From: Emiliania huxleyi CCMP1516
Lineage: Eukaryota > Haptophyta > Isochrysidales > Noelaerhabdaceae
DNA: 64,000 nucleotides
Assembly: GCF_000372725.1 (NCBI RefSeq)
Contig: NW_005201912.1
Coordinates: 315,711-379,710 of the forward strand
Reading direction: 5' to 3'
Shown: positions 31,990 to 41,682 of the stretch, piece by piece
Position numbering within the stretch: the stretch's first letter is position 1
Layout: every line of letters starts with the position of its first letter
The notes under the pieces: generated by a model
Told to the model about the DNA's origin: nothing
The model's database searches: none
Seen by the model: the letters and a program-made list of their open reading frames with translations, nothing else
Program-made: the position numbers and the translations under genes

Positions 31990-32650
31990 GTGGGTTTCAT
32001 AGTCTCCGTCTCCGCGAGTCCCCCCTGGCCGCCGCCTCTCTGCGTGCCCCTGTCTTCTGTTCTTGTAGTGAGAAAACATGTCGTTGGTGACAACACGCAT
32101 TGTACTTTGTAGTACGAAGAACACGAACCTCTTCCACTGTGCATGGAATAGGCAATAGCGTGAAAAGATGCTTAGGATCAACAGACGCAGTACTAGCCGG
32201 CTAGAGCTCGCCGCCGGATGCCGCCGGCTCTCTCTCGAGCTCTCTTCTCTCTTCACCCGCGCGGCAGAGACGAGGTAGCAGGGGCACAGCGAAGGGCGCC
32301 AGGCGCCGCGAGGCACGCACAGCCGGCACACCCCCCCCCCCCCCCACCCCCCCAAACTCTCTCTCTCACTCGGACTGCCTCTCCGACCCGGCACGCGATC
32401 CGGTGCACAGGTCCGGTACAATAGGCATGTGTGACTGTATACGCCCCCATGCCGCCCGCCCGCCCGGCGCCGCCCGTGCCATCTATCCGAATACATGCAT
32501 AGCTGCAGAAGCCCCGCCGCCTCCCACCTCAGGAAGAGAGCTGCCGCCCACCGAAGCAGCAGCAAAAGCGCCAGCCCCCTCCCTCTCCCGGCCAAGTCTG
32601 CACCACACCGCGCAATGTCGTTGTGCCGTGTGGTGCAAGCGGCCGGGAGC
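31990..32650. other. Intergenic, low-complexity C run
   Basis: 3' flanks of two convergent genes. Contains CCCCCCCCCCCCCACCCCCCC at 32330-32350 and a CT tract. No gene seen. Confidence 0.5.
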
Positions 32651-32655
32651 GTCCG

Positions 32656-33210
32656 TTACCTCTTCTTGAAGCCGTACTTTTTGCGCTCGTAGAAGAGGTC
32701 CGTCTTGGACGAGCCGAGGTTGACGATCTGCACGGCGGGGGCAGGGAGGCGGCCGTTAGGGTGCGGCGGCGCGGCGGTGAGGGCGGCGGCGGCGGCGAGG
32801 GAGGGGAGGAGGGCGGCGGAGGGCAACGAAAGAGCAGCCGCGGCTGACGACGGCGCGCCAAGCTGGCAGCACGCAGGGCAGCCGCGGCGGGGGGGTGAGG
32901 TGGGTGCGGGGGAGGCCCCGCGCGGAGGGAAGGCGCGTCGACGACGCGCCTTGGGGCAGCCGTCGCGGTCCTTCTCCTGCTGCGTGCACTCCTTGCAGTA
33001 GTAGGCGTCGGAGATGCCGGGGCCGCCGCAGATGATGCACCGGCCCTGGAAGGACCCGTAGTTGCACTCGTCGCAGATGCGCACGAGCGTGTTTGGCCGC
33101 ACGTACGAGTCGCAGATCGGGCACTTGCCGTCGCACTTCTCGCACAGCCGGCCCACCGAGATGCCCGGCTGCTTCCGGCACATGATCAGGTCGGGGTGGT
33201 GCTTCGCCAT
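32656..33210 (-). CDS. PHF5A: PHF5A / Rds3, SF3b spliceosome subunit
   Basis: Exons 33210-32950 and 32727-32656 give 110 residues, exactly the family length. The sequence is almost invariant across eukaryotes: [59 protein letters not shown], then [20 protein letters not shown], and [20 protein letters not shown]. Thirteen cysteines in CxxC pairs form the three-zinc knot. In the SF3b complex of U2 snRNP it contacts SF3B1 and the branch-point adenosine. The single 222-bp intron is GC-AG, which is striking since the product itself takes part in intron recognition. The gene diverges from EF-Ts, with 258 bases between the two start codons. Confidence 0.98.
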   Translation of the reverse strand: MAKHHPDLIMCRKQPGISVGRLCEKCDGKCPICDSYVRPNTLVRICDECNYGSFQGRCIICGGPGISDAYYCKECTQQEKDRDGCPKARRRRAFPPRGASPAPTSPPRRGCPACCQLGAPSSAAAALSLPSAALLPSLAAAAALTAAPPHPNGRLPAPAVQIVNLGSSKTDLFYERKKYGFKKR

Positions 33211-33468
33211 TGGCAGCGCGGCGGTGACCTCTGCAGGAGGCGGGCCCAGTCGAGAGCACACACGCCCTCTCGCCCTCGCGGAAACAGAGAAATCGTTCAC
33301 TCGCAGCAGCGGCAGAAAAAAACCGCGCCAAGCGGACATTTCCGTGTGCTGGGCGAGCTCCTGCCTCAGGTACACAAACGCGTGCCTCCCAGCACCGCAT
33401 CCCAGCACCGCACTCGCCCTGGATTTGCTCGAATCGCCGCCATAGGCATACCCCTCTGTTCGCTTACG
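33211..33468. promoter_or_regulatory. Divergent promoter region between PHF5A and EF-Ts
   Basis: 258 bases separate two oppositely oriented start codons, so both promoters and 5'UTRs must lie here. It contains CAGCACCGCATCCCAGCACCGCA, a short direct repeat, at about 33391-33413. No TATA box is obvious. Confidence 0.5.
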
Positions 33469-35042
33469 ATGCTCTGCCTCATCGCCGCCGCCCAGAGCTA
33501 CGTGCTCCAGCCGCAGCCTCTCGTCTCGCGCGGCGCCGTCGCCGCCGTCAGCAGATCTGGGCCGGTGGTTGCAGGTGCTACCCGCTCCGCACGCGCACAC
33601 AGCGCGCACGCACCCCGCTGGAGCTGGCACCGGCCGCTCGTGCCTCTCCCCACGACTCCGGGATTGCGGAGGCCGTCTCATGCAGCGAGCCACCGCGGCG
33701 GCAAGCAGCAACAGCAGCATGCACCCTGCTGATCCCCCGCCGTGTCACGGTCAGCTGTGGCCGTGGACGCCAAGACCGTGAAGACCCTCCGCGACGCGAC
33801 CGGCGCCGGCATGATGGACTGCAAGAAAGCGCTGATTGAGAGTGAGGGAGACATGGTGCGCGGCCTGCGCCCGCCTCTGCCTCTCGCCTCTCTCCTCACC
33901 GCTCCCTCCCTCCTCCCTCCTCTCTCGCCAAGCGGACTCGCCCTCACTCCTCCCTGTCGCCTCTCTCCTCCCTCCTCCCTCTCCCCCGCCCTTCAGCTCC
34001 GCCACCCGCCGCCGCCCCCATTGCCATCGCCGCCAACCCCGCCCGCTGCGCTGCACCCCTCCCGCTGCGCTGCAGGACGCCGCGACAGAGTCCCTTCGGA
34101 AGAAGGGTCTCGCGTCGGCGGAGAAGAAGTCGGGCCGCGCCACCAAGGAGGGCATCATCGAGACGTGCGCCCCCGGCTGCGGCGCCCCACCTCGCGCTGC
34201 GAGCCGCGCCTCTCCGCACCGGCTGCACGCTGCGTACGACTAGGTACATCCACACCGGCGCAAAGCTCGGCATCATGGTCGAGGTGAACTGCGAGACCGA
34301 CTTCGTCGCCAAGCGGCCGGAGTTCCAGGTGGAGCCCGCCACCGCACCCGCCGCACCCGCCGTTACCACCGGCGCCACCGCCACCGCCCCCCCTCCCGCG
34401 ACTACCGCCGCCGCCGGTGCCGCCAGCGCGAGTGGATGGCGTTGCTTTGCTGCAGAGAGTTGCTGGGCTCGCTCGCCCTGGGCACCACCCTGGGCACCAC
34501 TCTGCCCCGCCCCCTCCCTCCCCCCTCTGCCTCACTGCGAGCTCCACCCCGCTCCAGGAGCTCGCAAAGTCGCTGGCCATGTAATTAATTAATTAATTAA
34601 TTAATTAATAGGAGCTCGCAAAGTCGCTGGCCATGCAGATCGCCGCGTGCCCGACTGTCGAGGCGTCTCGAGCCTCCGCTCGAGGGTGTCCGCTCGAGGG
34701 GTGGCCGAGAGTCCTCGGGAAGAGGAGGGGGGGGGGCGAGAGTAGGCCATCTCGAGCGACGACATCTCGGCGGACTGGATCGCGAAGGAGAAGAAGATCG
34801 AGGCGGCCAGCGACGACCTGCAGGGGAAGCCCGAGCAGATCATCGAGAAGATCGTCAACGGGCGGGTGGAGAAGGCAATCAAGACCAAGCTGCTTCTCGA
34901 GCAGCCGTACATCCGCGACTCGGGCATGACGGTCGACGAGTTCGTCAAGGGGTACACCGCCAAGCTGGGCGAGAACATCAAGGTGGCCCGCTTTGCGCGC
35001 TTCACGGTCGGCGGCGGCGCGGAGGAGGCTGAGGAGGCGTGA
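33469..35042 (+). CDS. tsf: Organellar elongation factor Ts
   Basis: Six exons, 33469-33574, 33755-33855, 34076-34164, 34244-34328, 34612-34662 and 34746-35042, give 242 residues. Donors are GT four times and GC for the last intron. The N-terminal UBA-like region reads [20 protein letters not shown], then ESLRKKGLA; the EF-Tu-contacting core is [15 protein letters not shown], followed by [13 protein letters not shown] and [18 protein letters not shown]-Ts exchanges GDP for GTP on EF-Tu. The leader ([20 protein letters not shown] and a Val/Arg/Ser stretch) fits import to plastid, less likely mitochondrion. Before exon 5 its first 24 bases occur twice, separated by TTAA repeats; use of the upstream acceptor would bring a stop codon after eight codons. 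Confidence 0.93.
34558..34635 (+). repeat. 24-bp exon-start duplication with TTAA tract
   Basis: GAGCTCGCAAAGTCGCTGGC plus CATG occurs at 34558-34581 and again at 34612-34635. Thirty bases of TAATTAATTAAT ending TAG stand between. Both copies follow an AG, so both are possible acceptors. Confidence 0.95.
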
Positions 35043-35044
35043 GG

Positions 35045-35575
35045 AGTCCTGCTGCGGACCCACCGCAGACCAAGGCGTTTCGCCCTTGGACGACGAGTGT
35101 GAAGAGTCACAACGAGAGGGAGGGAGAGAGAGAACAACGACGGTGTCGGGCCCGACGAGCGTGCCACCCGCAGTGCGTTGGGGGGGTGGGGGTAACGTCC
35201 AAGCGAGCGACCCACGAGAGTGGCCCTCTCGCGGCTCGGTGTTCGTCGGTGACGGTGTTTTTCCGGCGCGCTGTCGTCGCCTGTGCGCTGTATGTTGTAC
35301 CAGCAGCATGTTGTACCCAGAATACCCTCCGGAGGCTCCGCGACTGCGGCGCGCGGCACGTATGACGTATTGTTGTAAGAACAAGAACCCGGGCCCGGCC
35401 GCCGGCGCGCGCCGCGCGCCGCGGAGTCCGCGGCGACGGGCGAGATATCGGACTGTCGGTATTCTGGACAGAGTCACAAGCAGCGAGGATCTAGCCCGGT
35501 AACTTAGCCCCCCCCCCCCCCTGTCCTAGATATGCTGATGATCTCAGCGCATGCGTGTGTGTAGGTGTGCGGTCC
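35045..35575. other. Intergenic, no gene seen
   Basis: 3' flanks of EF-Ts and of the convergent Zn2Cys6 gene. A palindromic GC-rich stretch near 35390-35440 (GGGCCCGGCCGCCGGC) and a C run at 35508-35521. Confidence 0.5.
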
Positions 35576-36247
35576 TCATGCTGCGTGTCTGACGGACATG
35601 AGGGTAAGGACTGCCGAGAGAGCTCCCGGCCCTGGCGGCGAGAGGGGTGCCTCCCCGTGGGAGCACCGTTGCGCGTCGCCCTTTGCGAGAGCCTCGAGCG
35701 CCGCGCGCATATCGTTCTGCTGCAACTGCGATCGATCCAGCGACATCGCTGGGCCGTCGCGATTGCCCAGGAATGGCCGCTTCGAGCTTGCACATTCGGG
35801 GCTCTGCCCACCACTGGCGGCGGCTCGCTCAGCCGGGCAGAGCCGTTTTCGCTTCGTCGGCACATGTGGTAAGCACTCGAGGTTAAGGCGCGAGCAACGC
35901 GTGCAAGCAACACCGGACTCAAAGATGCACTTCACCTTGGCACGGCGGCAGTTCGTGCATGCCGTCTTGACCGGCGGCTGGTCGGACTCACATGGAATCT
36001 GCAATGCGCACACACGAACCATGTCAGCGGAGGGGTTGGGGAGGGAGGGGGGTAGGGGGAGGGGGCGGACCTTGAGGCGCACGCAACGCGGACACGGTCG
36101 CTGGGTCGCGTGGCAGGCGGTCTTAGCCCGCTGGCAGCCCCTGCACGCGCGGAGTGTCCCCAGCTTTGCCGGCGACTCACCAAATGAGGAGCTCGAGGAG
36201 AGCACTATGGAGGGAGTGCGGGCTGCACTATGGTATAAGACGCCCAT
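35576..36247 (-). CDS. Protein with two Zn2Cys6-like clusters
   Basis: Exons 36247-36071 and 35998-35576 (GT-AG intron of 72 bases) give 199 residues. The first cluster is CRGCQRAKTACHATQRPCPR, C-VRLK then, after the junction, IPC. The second is CTNCRRAKVKCIFESGVACT, RCSRLNLEC. Each follows CxxCx6Cx5-6CxxCx6C, the fungal Gal4-type binuclear zinc DNA-binding pattern. A basic tail (TKRKR) follows each family domain. Such proteins are transcription factors in fungi and occur in some algae. The intron interrupts the first cluster between Cys5 and Cys6. The ATG at 36247 is the last before the domain; an in-frame extension to 36397 overlaps a dispersed repeat. Confidence 0.7.
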   Translation of the reverse strand: MGVLYHSAARTPSIVLSSSSSFGESPAKLGTLRACRGCQRAKTACHATQRPCPRCVRLKVRPLPLPPSLPNPSADMVRVCALQIPCESDQPPVKTACTNCRRAKVKCIFESGVACTRCSRLNLECLPHVPTKRKRLCPAERAAASGGQSPECASSKRPFLGNRDGPAMSLDRSQLQQNDMRAALEALAKGDAQRCSHGEAPLSPPGPGALSAVLTLMSVRHAA

Positions 36248-36270
36248 AGAGCCGTCATTTAATATAGCTC

Positions 36271-36329
36271 TAGCCGTCCGTCTTCCACATGGTCCCTCGA
36301 GTCCCTGCTGCTCCTCCTCTCTTCGTACA
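36271..36329 (+). repeat. Dispersed upstream repeat, copy 1
   Basis: Contains TTCCACATGGTCCCTCGAGT, CCCTGCTGCTCCT and TCTTCGTACA, upstream of the TIR-like gene. A near-identical copy is at 63194-63249. Overlaps the 5' flank of the minus-strand Zn2Cys6 gene. Confidence 0.85.
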
Positions 36330-36456
36330 GCCGATGTGGGAAAGGAGGAATTTAATTCGTGGAAGGAGTTCGACGTCCTCCGGTTCGCGCCAAGCAAGCA
36401 ATCGGGCCAAACTCCTTCCGCGACAACGCGCTTGCTTCTGCGTGGACCTGCATAGG

Positions 36457-38502
36457 ATGGACTCGCTGCGCCTGTCCGGCTCCGCTTCTGCGTGGGCGAG
36501 CCTGTTTGAGTCGAGGAAGAGAGCGCTCGTCACGGTGCAAGAGGAACCGAGCACGAGTGCTCACGCCGAGAGCGTTGCGCTCAGCAACGCAGAGGAAGGC
36601 CTTATAACCCCCGAAGTGAACATCGAGGATGACATCCCAAGCAGCGCCAACGATGAGGGCAAGCCGCAGCACCGGCTCGCCCACCTCCGCCACAGCACCG
36701 CGCAGGCCAGCGCCATCTCGCAATACATCGCCGCCGCGTCCACGCTGCGCCCACCTCGGCTGATCCGGCGGGGCATCCGCGTGTCGGAGGCTCTCTTTCG
36801 CTGGCGGTCGGTATTCCACAACAATCCAGACAGCATGCCAGAGGAGCGGCGGGCCGAGCTGTACTCACGCTCAGAGGTGGTCGAGGAGTTTGACGCGTTT
36901 GTGAGCCACAGTTGGGCCGGCCCAGGCACGGCCAAGTGGCTCGCGCTGGCACTCGAGGAGGCCGGGGTCGTCCCGATGATGGCGACCATCGCCGTCTGCC
37001 TCGCCTCGATGGCGATTCAGCGAATCTGGGGTCTTCCCGGCGACGCGTGGAGGACGTTCCGTCCGGAGGACGCCGGGCTCCTCGCCATCGAGACTGAGGA
37101 CGAGCCTCTTCTGATTGATATGCTCCCCTCCATCGAGCCGGCGGCAGACGACACGCTGATGGTGCTGTCCCCGTGGATCTTTGGCTCCGGGCTGATCGCC
37201 GCCCTGGTCGCTGGATCCCTCCGGCTGGCGCTCAGCAACCGCACCTACTTTGTGGATTGCTGCTGCATCCACCAGACGGACCCGGCCAAGAAGCTCCGAG
37301 GCATTCGGCACTTGGGCGGCTTCCTTTCCCTCTCGTCCCAGCTCACCGTGCTCTGGGATGACACCTACTTCACGCGCCTTTGGTGCCCTCTCTCCGCACC
37401 CACCTCCCCCCCAGCTCCACTCTCCCGCTCACCCTTGAGCTTCCACCCCAGGTGCGTGTACGAGCTAGCCACATTTCGAGCCCTCCACCCCCGCCGGCCG
37501 GTGGGATTCCTCCCGCTCCGCTTCTGCGTAACCTTTGTGGTCGGGTTGATTGTGATGGTGGTCTACTTTGCCTGTCTGGCAGTGTGGCTCGCAGAGCTCC
37601 TCCGCATCCCCGACCCCAACGACCATGTCGACGATTCGTCCCTTTTCTGGCTCTCAGTGTGCCTGCACTGGGGCGCAACCTTCTTGGCCTGCACAACGGG
37701 CGTCCTGATCGGCGCCGACATGGAGCTGCAGCGAAGCACGCTCCGCCAACAGCTGCGTTCCTTCGATGCCAGCAAGGCTGACTGCTCCAGCGAGACCGAC
37801 CGAGCGGAGATTCTCGCCGCGATCGATGGGATTTACGAGGGCGTTGGCGGGATCGACGCGTTCAACCGGATGGTGGCCACACAAATGAAGGAGCAATTCT
37901 TGCCAATGATCTCGACCCGGCAGCTCGTCCGCAAGCGCCTGTCTGTGTGGTGGATTGGAGGCTGCTGCCTGCTGGCCTTATTTTGCAACTCCACGGCTGC
38001 CGCGCCGCCGCTGGCGCAGGGCGTGACTGCCATCTCTTGCATCGGCTGGCTGATCGCGGGCATCCCCCTCTTTGCGTCCTTGACCATTGAGCGGGGCGCG
38101 CAAGTGGTCCAGTCCCTCGCCGAATCCAACCTGACGCGCCTCCCTCAGCTCCTCTCCAACGGCCCGGCCGCGCGCGGGCTTCTGCTGGCCGGCTGGCGCA
38201 CCGCCACCGAGGACATGCTCCTGCAGTTTGCCACCTTTGGCATCATCTTCGTCGCCGTCTGCCTCGACCACGAGCGGTTTGGCCTGGATGCGGCGGGGTG
38301 CGTGGCGCTCGCCCTCTGCCTTCACTTGGGCATCGCGCTTGGTGCTTACCGGATGCTCTCGGAGCCGAGGACGAAGGCGGCGAGGTTCTCGTCAAAGAGA
38401 CTCAACAACTATGACTTTGCTCGCCCTGCACACGTGCCCCCCGTCGACGAGGAGGCGCGAGAGGGAGAAGGAGCGAGGCCTTTCAGTCGCGTCTCTGTGT
38501 AG
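36457..38502 (+). CDS. TIR-like multipass membrane protein
   Basis: Exons 36457-37382 and 37452-38502 (GT-AG intron) give 658 residues. After a Ser/Glu-rich N-terminus there is EEFDAFVSHSWAGPGTAKWL, which resembles the start of TIR/SEFIR folds, and later YFVDCCCIHQTDPAKK, LTVLWDDTYFTRLWCVYELA, the strand-helix pattern seen in such domains. At least six hydrophobic helices follow (for example FVVGLIVMVVYFACLAVWLA, and VCLHWGATFLACTTGVLIGA). The region between the first and second TIR-like blocks also holds two helices. The enzymatic Glu cannot be assigned by eye. Function unknown; signalling or NADase-like roles would be inference only. The WCVYE motif sits on the intron junction. Confidence 0.75.
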   Translation: MDSLRLSGSASAWASLFESRKRALVTVQEEPSTSAHAESVALSNAEEGLITPEVNIEDDIPSSANDEGKPQHRLAHLRHSTAQASAISQYIAAASTLRPPRLIRRGIRVSEALFRWRSVFHNNPDSMPEERRAELYSRSEVVEEFDAFVSHSWAGPGTAKWLALALEEAGVVPMMATIAVCLASMAIQRIWGLPGDAWRTFRPEDAGLLAIETEDEPLLIDMLPSIEPAADDTLMVLSPWIFGSGLIAALVAGSLRLALSNRTYFVDCCCIHQTDPAKKLRGIRHLGGFLSLSSQLTVLWDDTYFTRLWCPLSAPTSPPAPLSRSPLSFHPRCVYELATFRALHPRRPVGFLPLRFCVTFVVGLIVMVVYFACLAVWLAELLRIPDPNDHVDDSSLFWLSVCLHWGATFLACTTGVLIGADMELQRSTLRQQLRSFDASKADCSSETDRAEILAAIDGIYEGVGGIDAFNRMVATQMKEQFLPMISTRQLVRKRLSVWWIGGCCLLALFCNSTAAAPPLAQGVTAISCIGWLIAGIPLFASLTIERGAQVVQSLAESNLTRLPQLLSNGPAARGLLLAGWRTATEDMLLQFATFGIIFVAVCLDHERFGLDAAGCVALALCLHLGIALGAYRMLSEPRTKAARFSSKRLNNYDFARPAHVPPVDEEAREGEGARPFSRVSV

Positions 38503-38646
38503 CGGTGTAGGACAGAGACGAGCACTCACCCTAGTACGCGTGTGTCTTTGACACTGCCCTCAGTCATTTGATATTTGGTTGTGCGTGCGGTGTGATTTGG
38601 AGTCTCGGATCCGGTACTTTTTTCTTTTTTTCTGCTTGCGCCAGCA

Positions 38647-39420
38647 ATGGAGGGCGGGCCATCGCTTGAGCTGCTCGTTGGGCATGCGCTGGTGCGCGTG
38701 GATGAGGCTGGCGAAGTGTGCGATCGTCTCGAGGCGGAAACCAAGCAAGCATTTCACTCGCTGGAGTCTCGCCTACAGGCTTCCGCGGAAGCCACCGTGC
38801 AGGCGCTCGAGCAACGCATGTCGGACCTGGTGTTGGGACATGTCAAGCAGCTCGAGACGCAGAATTCTGAGCTGAGGAATCTGGTGACACAGCTACAGCT
38901 GCAGGTGCAGCAGCTGCAGGCGCAGCCCGCGATCGTCTCCTGTGGCCAGGCTCGTAAGCAAGGCCATCCATCCTTGAAAGAGATGCGGGCAATGGGGGTC
39001 ACAATTGCTGAGGCTAAGTACGGCGGGTACGAAAGCGCAGAGGCAGGTGCGGCGGGCTACTCGGCAACAGAAATGCGTGCTTCGGGCTATACAGTGGAAG
39101 AGGTCAAGAGTTCCCTCACAGCGCTGAAGCCGAGCGGTATGACATGCGCAGATGCGAAGGCTGCAGGCTATGTGGATGGGCTCAAGGCCGCAGGTTACTC
39201 GCTGCAAGAGGCCAAGGCGGCAGGCTACTCGCCAGCAGAGCGGCGGCGCGCTGGTTACACCTGTGCTGACTTCAAGGCGGCTAACTTGACGTGTCGCGAG
39301 GCGGAAGCAGCGGGCTTCTCGTCGCGCGAGGGGATGACCGCGGACTATTATTGCTGCGGCAGTGGAGGTTACTACAGCCACGATTGGCATTGCAGTGACC
39401 CTCGAGCGTGTAATAAATAA
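38647..39420 (+). CDS. Coiled-coil protein with 10-11 residue AAGY repeats
   Basis: Single-exon, 257 residues. Residues about 25-100 form a coiled coil (ASAEATVQALEQRMSDLVLG, QLQLQVQQLQAQ). Residues about 110-230 are roughly ten short repeats with consensus (K/R)AAGYsxxEaKaAGYS, for example GLKAAGYSLQEAKAAGYSPA. The C-terminus is Tyr/Cys/His-rich (DYYCCGSGGYYSHDWHC). I know similar short Ala-Gly-Tyr repeats from algal and protist proteins but cannot name a Pfam family with confidence. No signal peptide. The TAA stop is followed by AATAAATAAATAAAG, a likely poly(A) signal. Confidence 0.8.
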   Translation: MEGGPSLELLVGHALVRVDEAGEVCDRLEAETKQAFHSLESRLQASAEATVQALEQRMSDLVLGHVKQLETQNSELRNLVTQLQLQVQQLQAQPAIVSCGQARKQGHPSLKEMRAMGVTIAEAKYGGYESAEAGAAGYSATEMRASGYTVEEVKSSLTALKPSGMTCADAKAAGYVDGLKAAGYSLQEAKAAGYSPAERRRAGYTCADFKAANLTCREAEAAGFSSREGMTADYYCCGSGGYYSHDWHCSDPRACNK

Positions 39421-39897
39421 ATAAATAAAGACGCCAGGACGGGGCCGTGCGACGAAGAACCTAACCTGGTGGAGCAGGCCTCCCGAGATGGTCGCGCAGA
39501 AGAAAAACTCCGTCGGACGCGTCCTCGGGCTCGGGGCCGCCCCGCGTCGACAGCAGACCCTATAGCGTGAGCCCTTCAGCGCAGCGACATGCGCTATCCT
39601 CAGCGTCTTCAGCGTATCCTTGTGCTTTTCTTCGACAGCAGCAGAGGACACCCTTTTCCTTGCTGAAGAGCGGCACCCAACGACGCGACGCGCTGCCGAC
39701 GGGGAGGATGTGGTACTGGCTTTGGTATCGGCAGCGCATCGTGCCGACCAGCTGGCTTTGGTATCGACAGCGCATCGCGCCGACCAGCCCCAGTTCGACT
39801 TCGTCTCTTTCCTGGTCTGCAGCTTCTTGTCTGTACCAGTGACCCCTTCTACTCCACCTAGGTGCACGCTGCAGAAGCAGTGTCGTCCCCCCTCTCC
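39421..39897. other. Intergenic, no gene seen
   Basis: 3' flank of the repeat protein and 5' flank of a LINE end. TTTGGTATCGnCAGCGCATC repeats twice around 39720-39775. Confidence 0.5.
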
Positions 39898-40070
39898 CCG
39901 ACGGCGATGGCGGTGTGACCGATCGAGCTACAAGAGGAGCTTGTTCAGCAGGATCCGGACCGTCGGATGCACTACCTCACTGGGCCTGAGAACATCGCAC
40001 GACCAGCCCCTCACCACTCCGGGTTTGCGTGGAGTCGAACCACTCCGGTATGGGCGAGCCCACATTGATT
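39898..40070 (+). mobile_element. LINE 3'-end copy, 5'-truncated
   Basis: Matches the reverse complement of 50590-50815, the 3' end of the LINE remnant. Shared pieces include GTGTGACCGATCGA, GAGGAGCTTGTTCAGC, CGGATGCACTACCTCACTGG, GCCTGAGA, and GAACCACTCCGGTATGG. The reverse transcriptase part is absent, as expected for a truncated insertion. Confidence 0.7.
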
Positions 40071-40074
40071 TGAA

Positions 40075-41680
40075 TCGAGTCCTCTCTCGCCATCTGGTTA
40101 ATTGTCAAAATTCCTGTGCAAGAGGGGAGGGAGGGGGCTCTGACGGAGTGAGTGTGTGGCGGGAGAGGGCAGGGAACGAGCGCAGGGGAGTGGGGGGGGG
40201 GGGGGGGGGGGAGTTGGGGGCTCAGCCGTGCAAAAAGCATCAATTAGCAATAGTAAATGAAGAAATATTGCTCGGCCGTTCATGAAGTCCGTCTCGTTCT
40301 GGAGGAGACGGGTCACCCCCGTGAGGACCAGATCAGGTTCACATTGTCGTAGCCGGAGGGGATGTTGACCTTTAGCTGCTGGGGGCACCCTCCCGCCTTG
40401 GTTTTTTCCCCACAGACACCTCGGGCAACTTTTACCAAATGCCAAAGTTGCACTTTACTCGGGCAAACTCGATGAAACGGCGGACGGAAAACGCGTTCGC
40501 GGTCGCTCGCCGGAGAGCTATGCATGAAGCGGCCGGCGCGCCGCCGCAGCTCACCGATGGAGCCTGCGCCGCGGCTCAATCCACTGACGCAGCAGCATTG
40601 CGACACATTCTCCAAGCACGGCCTCTGGCGTGGCGATTGCACAGAGAGCGAGCAATAGGCGACAAAAGCACAGATCTGTGTGCAGTGGATCTCCATGGCG
40701 GTCGCGCCCAGCGAGAGGACAACCGCGGGCCTCGGATGCTCGCCCGGACGCGGACCCGCCGCGCGAGTTGCGGACCCGGAGGCGGCCGGCCCAGCTCACC
40801 CCCAGAGAGGCCATGCCCAGGGTCAGGCATAAAAGGGGGGTGTTTTTCCGTCCGTCCTACATCGTTTGTTGTAGAGATTTCACGTTGTAGAGCGCCTCTA
40901 CATCGCTCTACAGGCGACTCACATCGTCACGCGGCGGATGTAGAGCTCTACAGCTCTACAGCGCTCTCCAGCGCTCTACAGCTCTACAGCTCTACAGCTC
41001 GACAGCGCTCTACACTCTACATCCTCTACACCCTCCCTGAGTACACGTAAGCCGCGCGCGGAGCGCGCCGGAGAGGGGCTGATGGAGGTCTCCATCTCAT
41101 TACTTTCGACAGACAGTGAACCCAAATAACAATAACAAAACTGATTCTCCGATTCGCCCACGCTGCCGTACGTAAATGGCAGGTACACACATGCATGGGT
41201 GGTCATTCTCATGTGGGGATGGGGCGAACACGCACGAGCGCCGAGAGAACACACAACTCCAAAAACTGGGACCACAGACCCCACACGTGTATCCGCGACT
41301 CTCAGCGCATGTAGTACGGAGCAGGTGAAGCGCCGGCCGATCGTATAGCGCGATCGCACCGTGCTCGGCCGAAAACATTATCGCTCGCTCATCTCTCGGG
41401 AGCGGTCAAAATTGGCATCGGTGCGGCTCTGGCGGTCCGACAGGGGGGGGGTTCCCGGCAAAGGCGCAGAGCAGACGCCGGATGCGGGTGGGGGAAAGGG
41501 AAAAGCGCGCGCAAGGCAACCTCGGGCCGCGGCCAGGAGGAGGGGCCGCGGGGGCAGCGACGAGGTTCAGTTTTCAGCATCTGCCTGCAAATTTCTCCTT
41601 CGAACAGGTTCGAGCCGGAGCCGCCGCCCTCCTTGCTGGCCGAGGCCTCGAGCAGCGCCGCGGCGGCGGCCGACTCCTCC
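40075..41680. other. Intergenic with simple repeats
   Basis: No gene I can support. A run of about 21 G at 40190-40211 and a CTCTACAG-rich tract at 40868-41035. Confidence 0.5.
40868..41035. repeat. CTCTACAG tandem repeat
   Basis: Many copies of an 8-10 bp unit around GCTCTACA, both as TCTACAGC and GTAGAG (inverted) forms near 40868-40895, then mostly one orientation. Confidence 0.9.
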
Positions 41681-41682
41681 TC

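Noticed and set aside
40020-40060. tRNA-like arm GTGGAGTCGAACCAC
   Set aside because: Only one short stem; the sequence is shared with the 3' end of the LINE remnant at 50.6 kb, so it belongs to that element.
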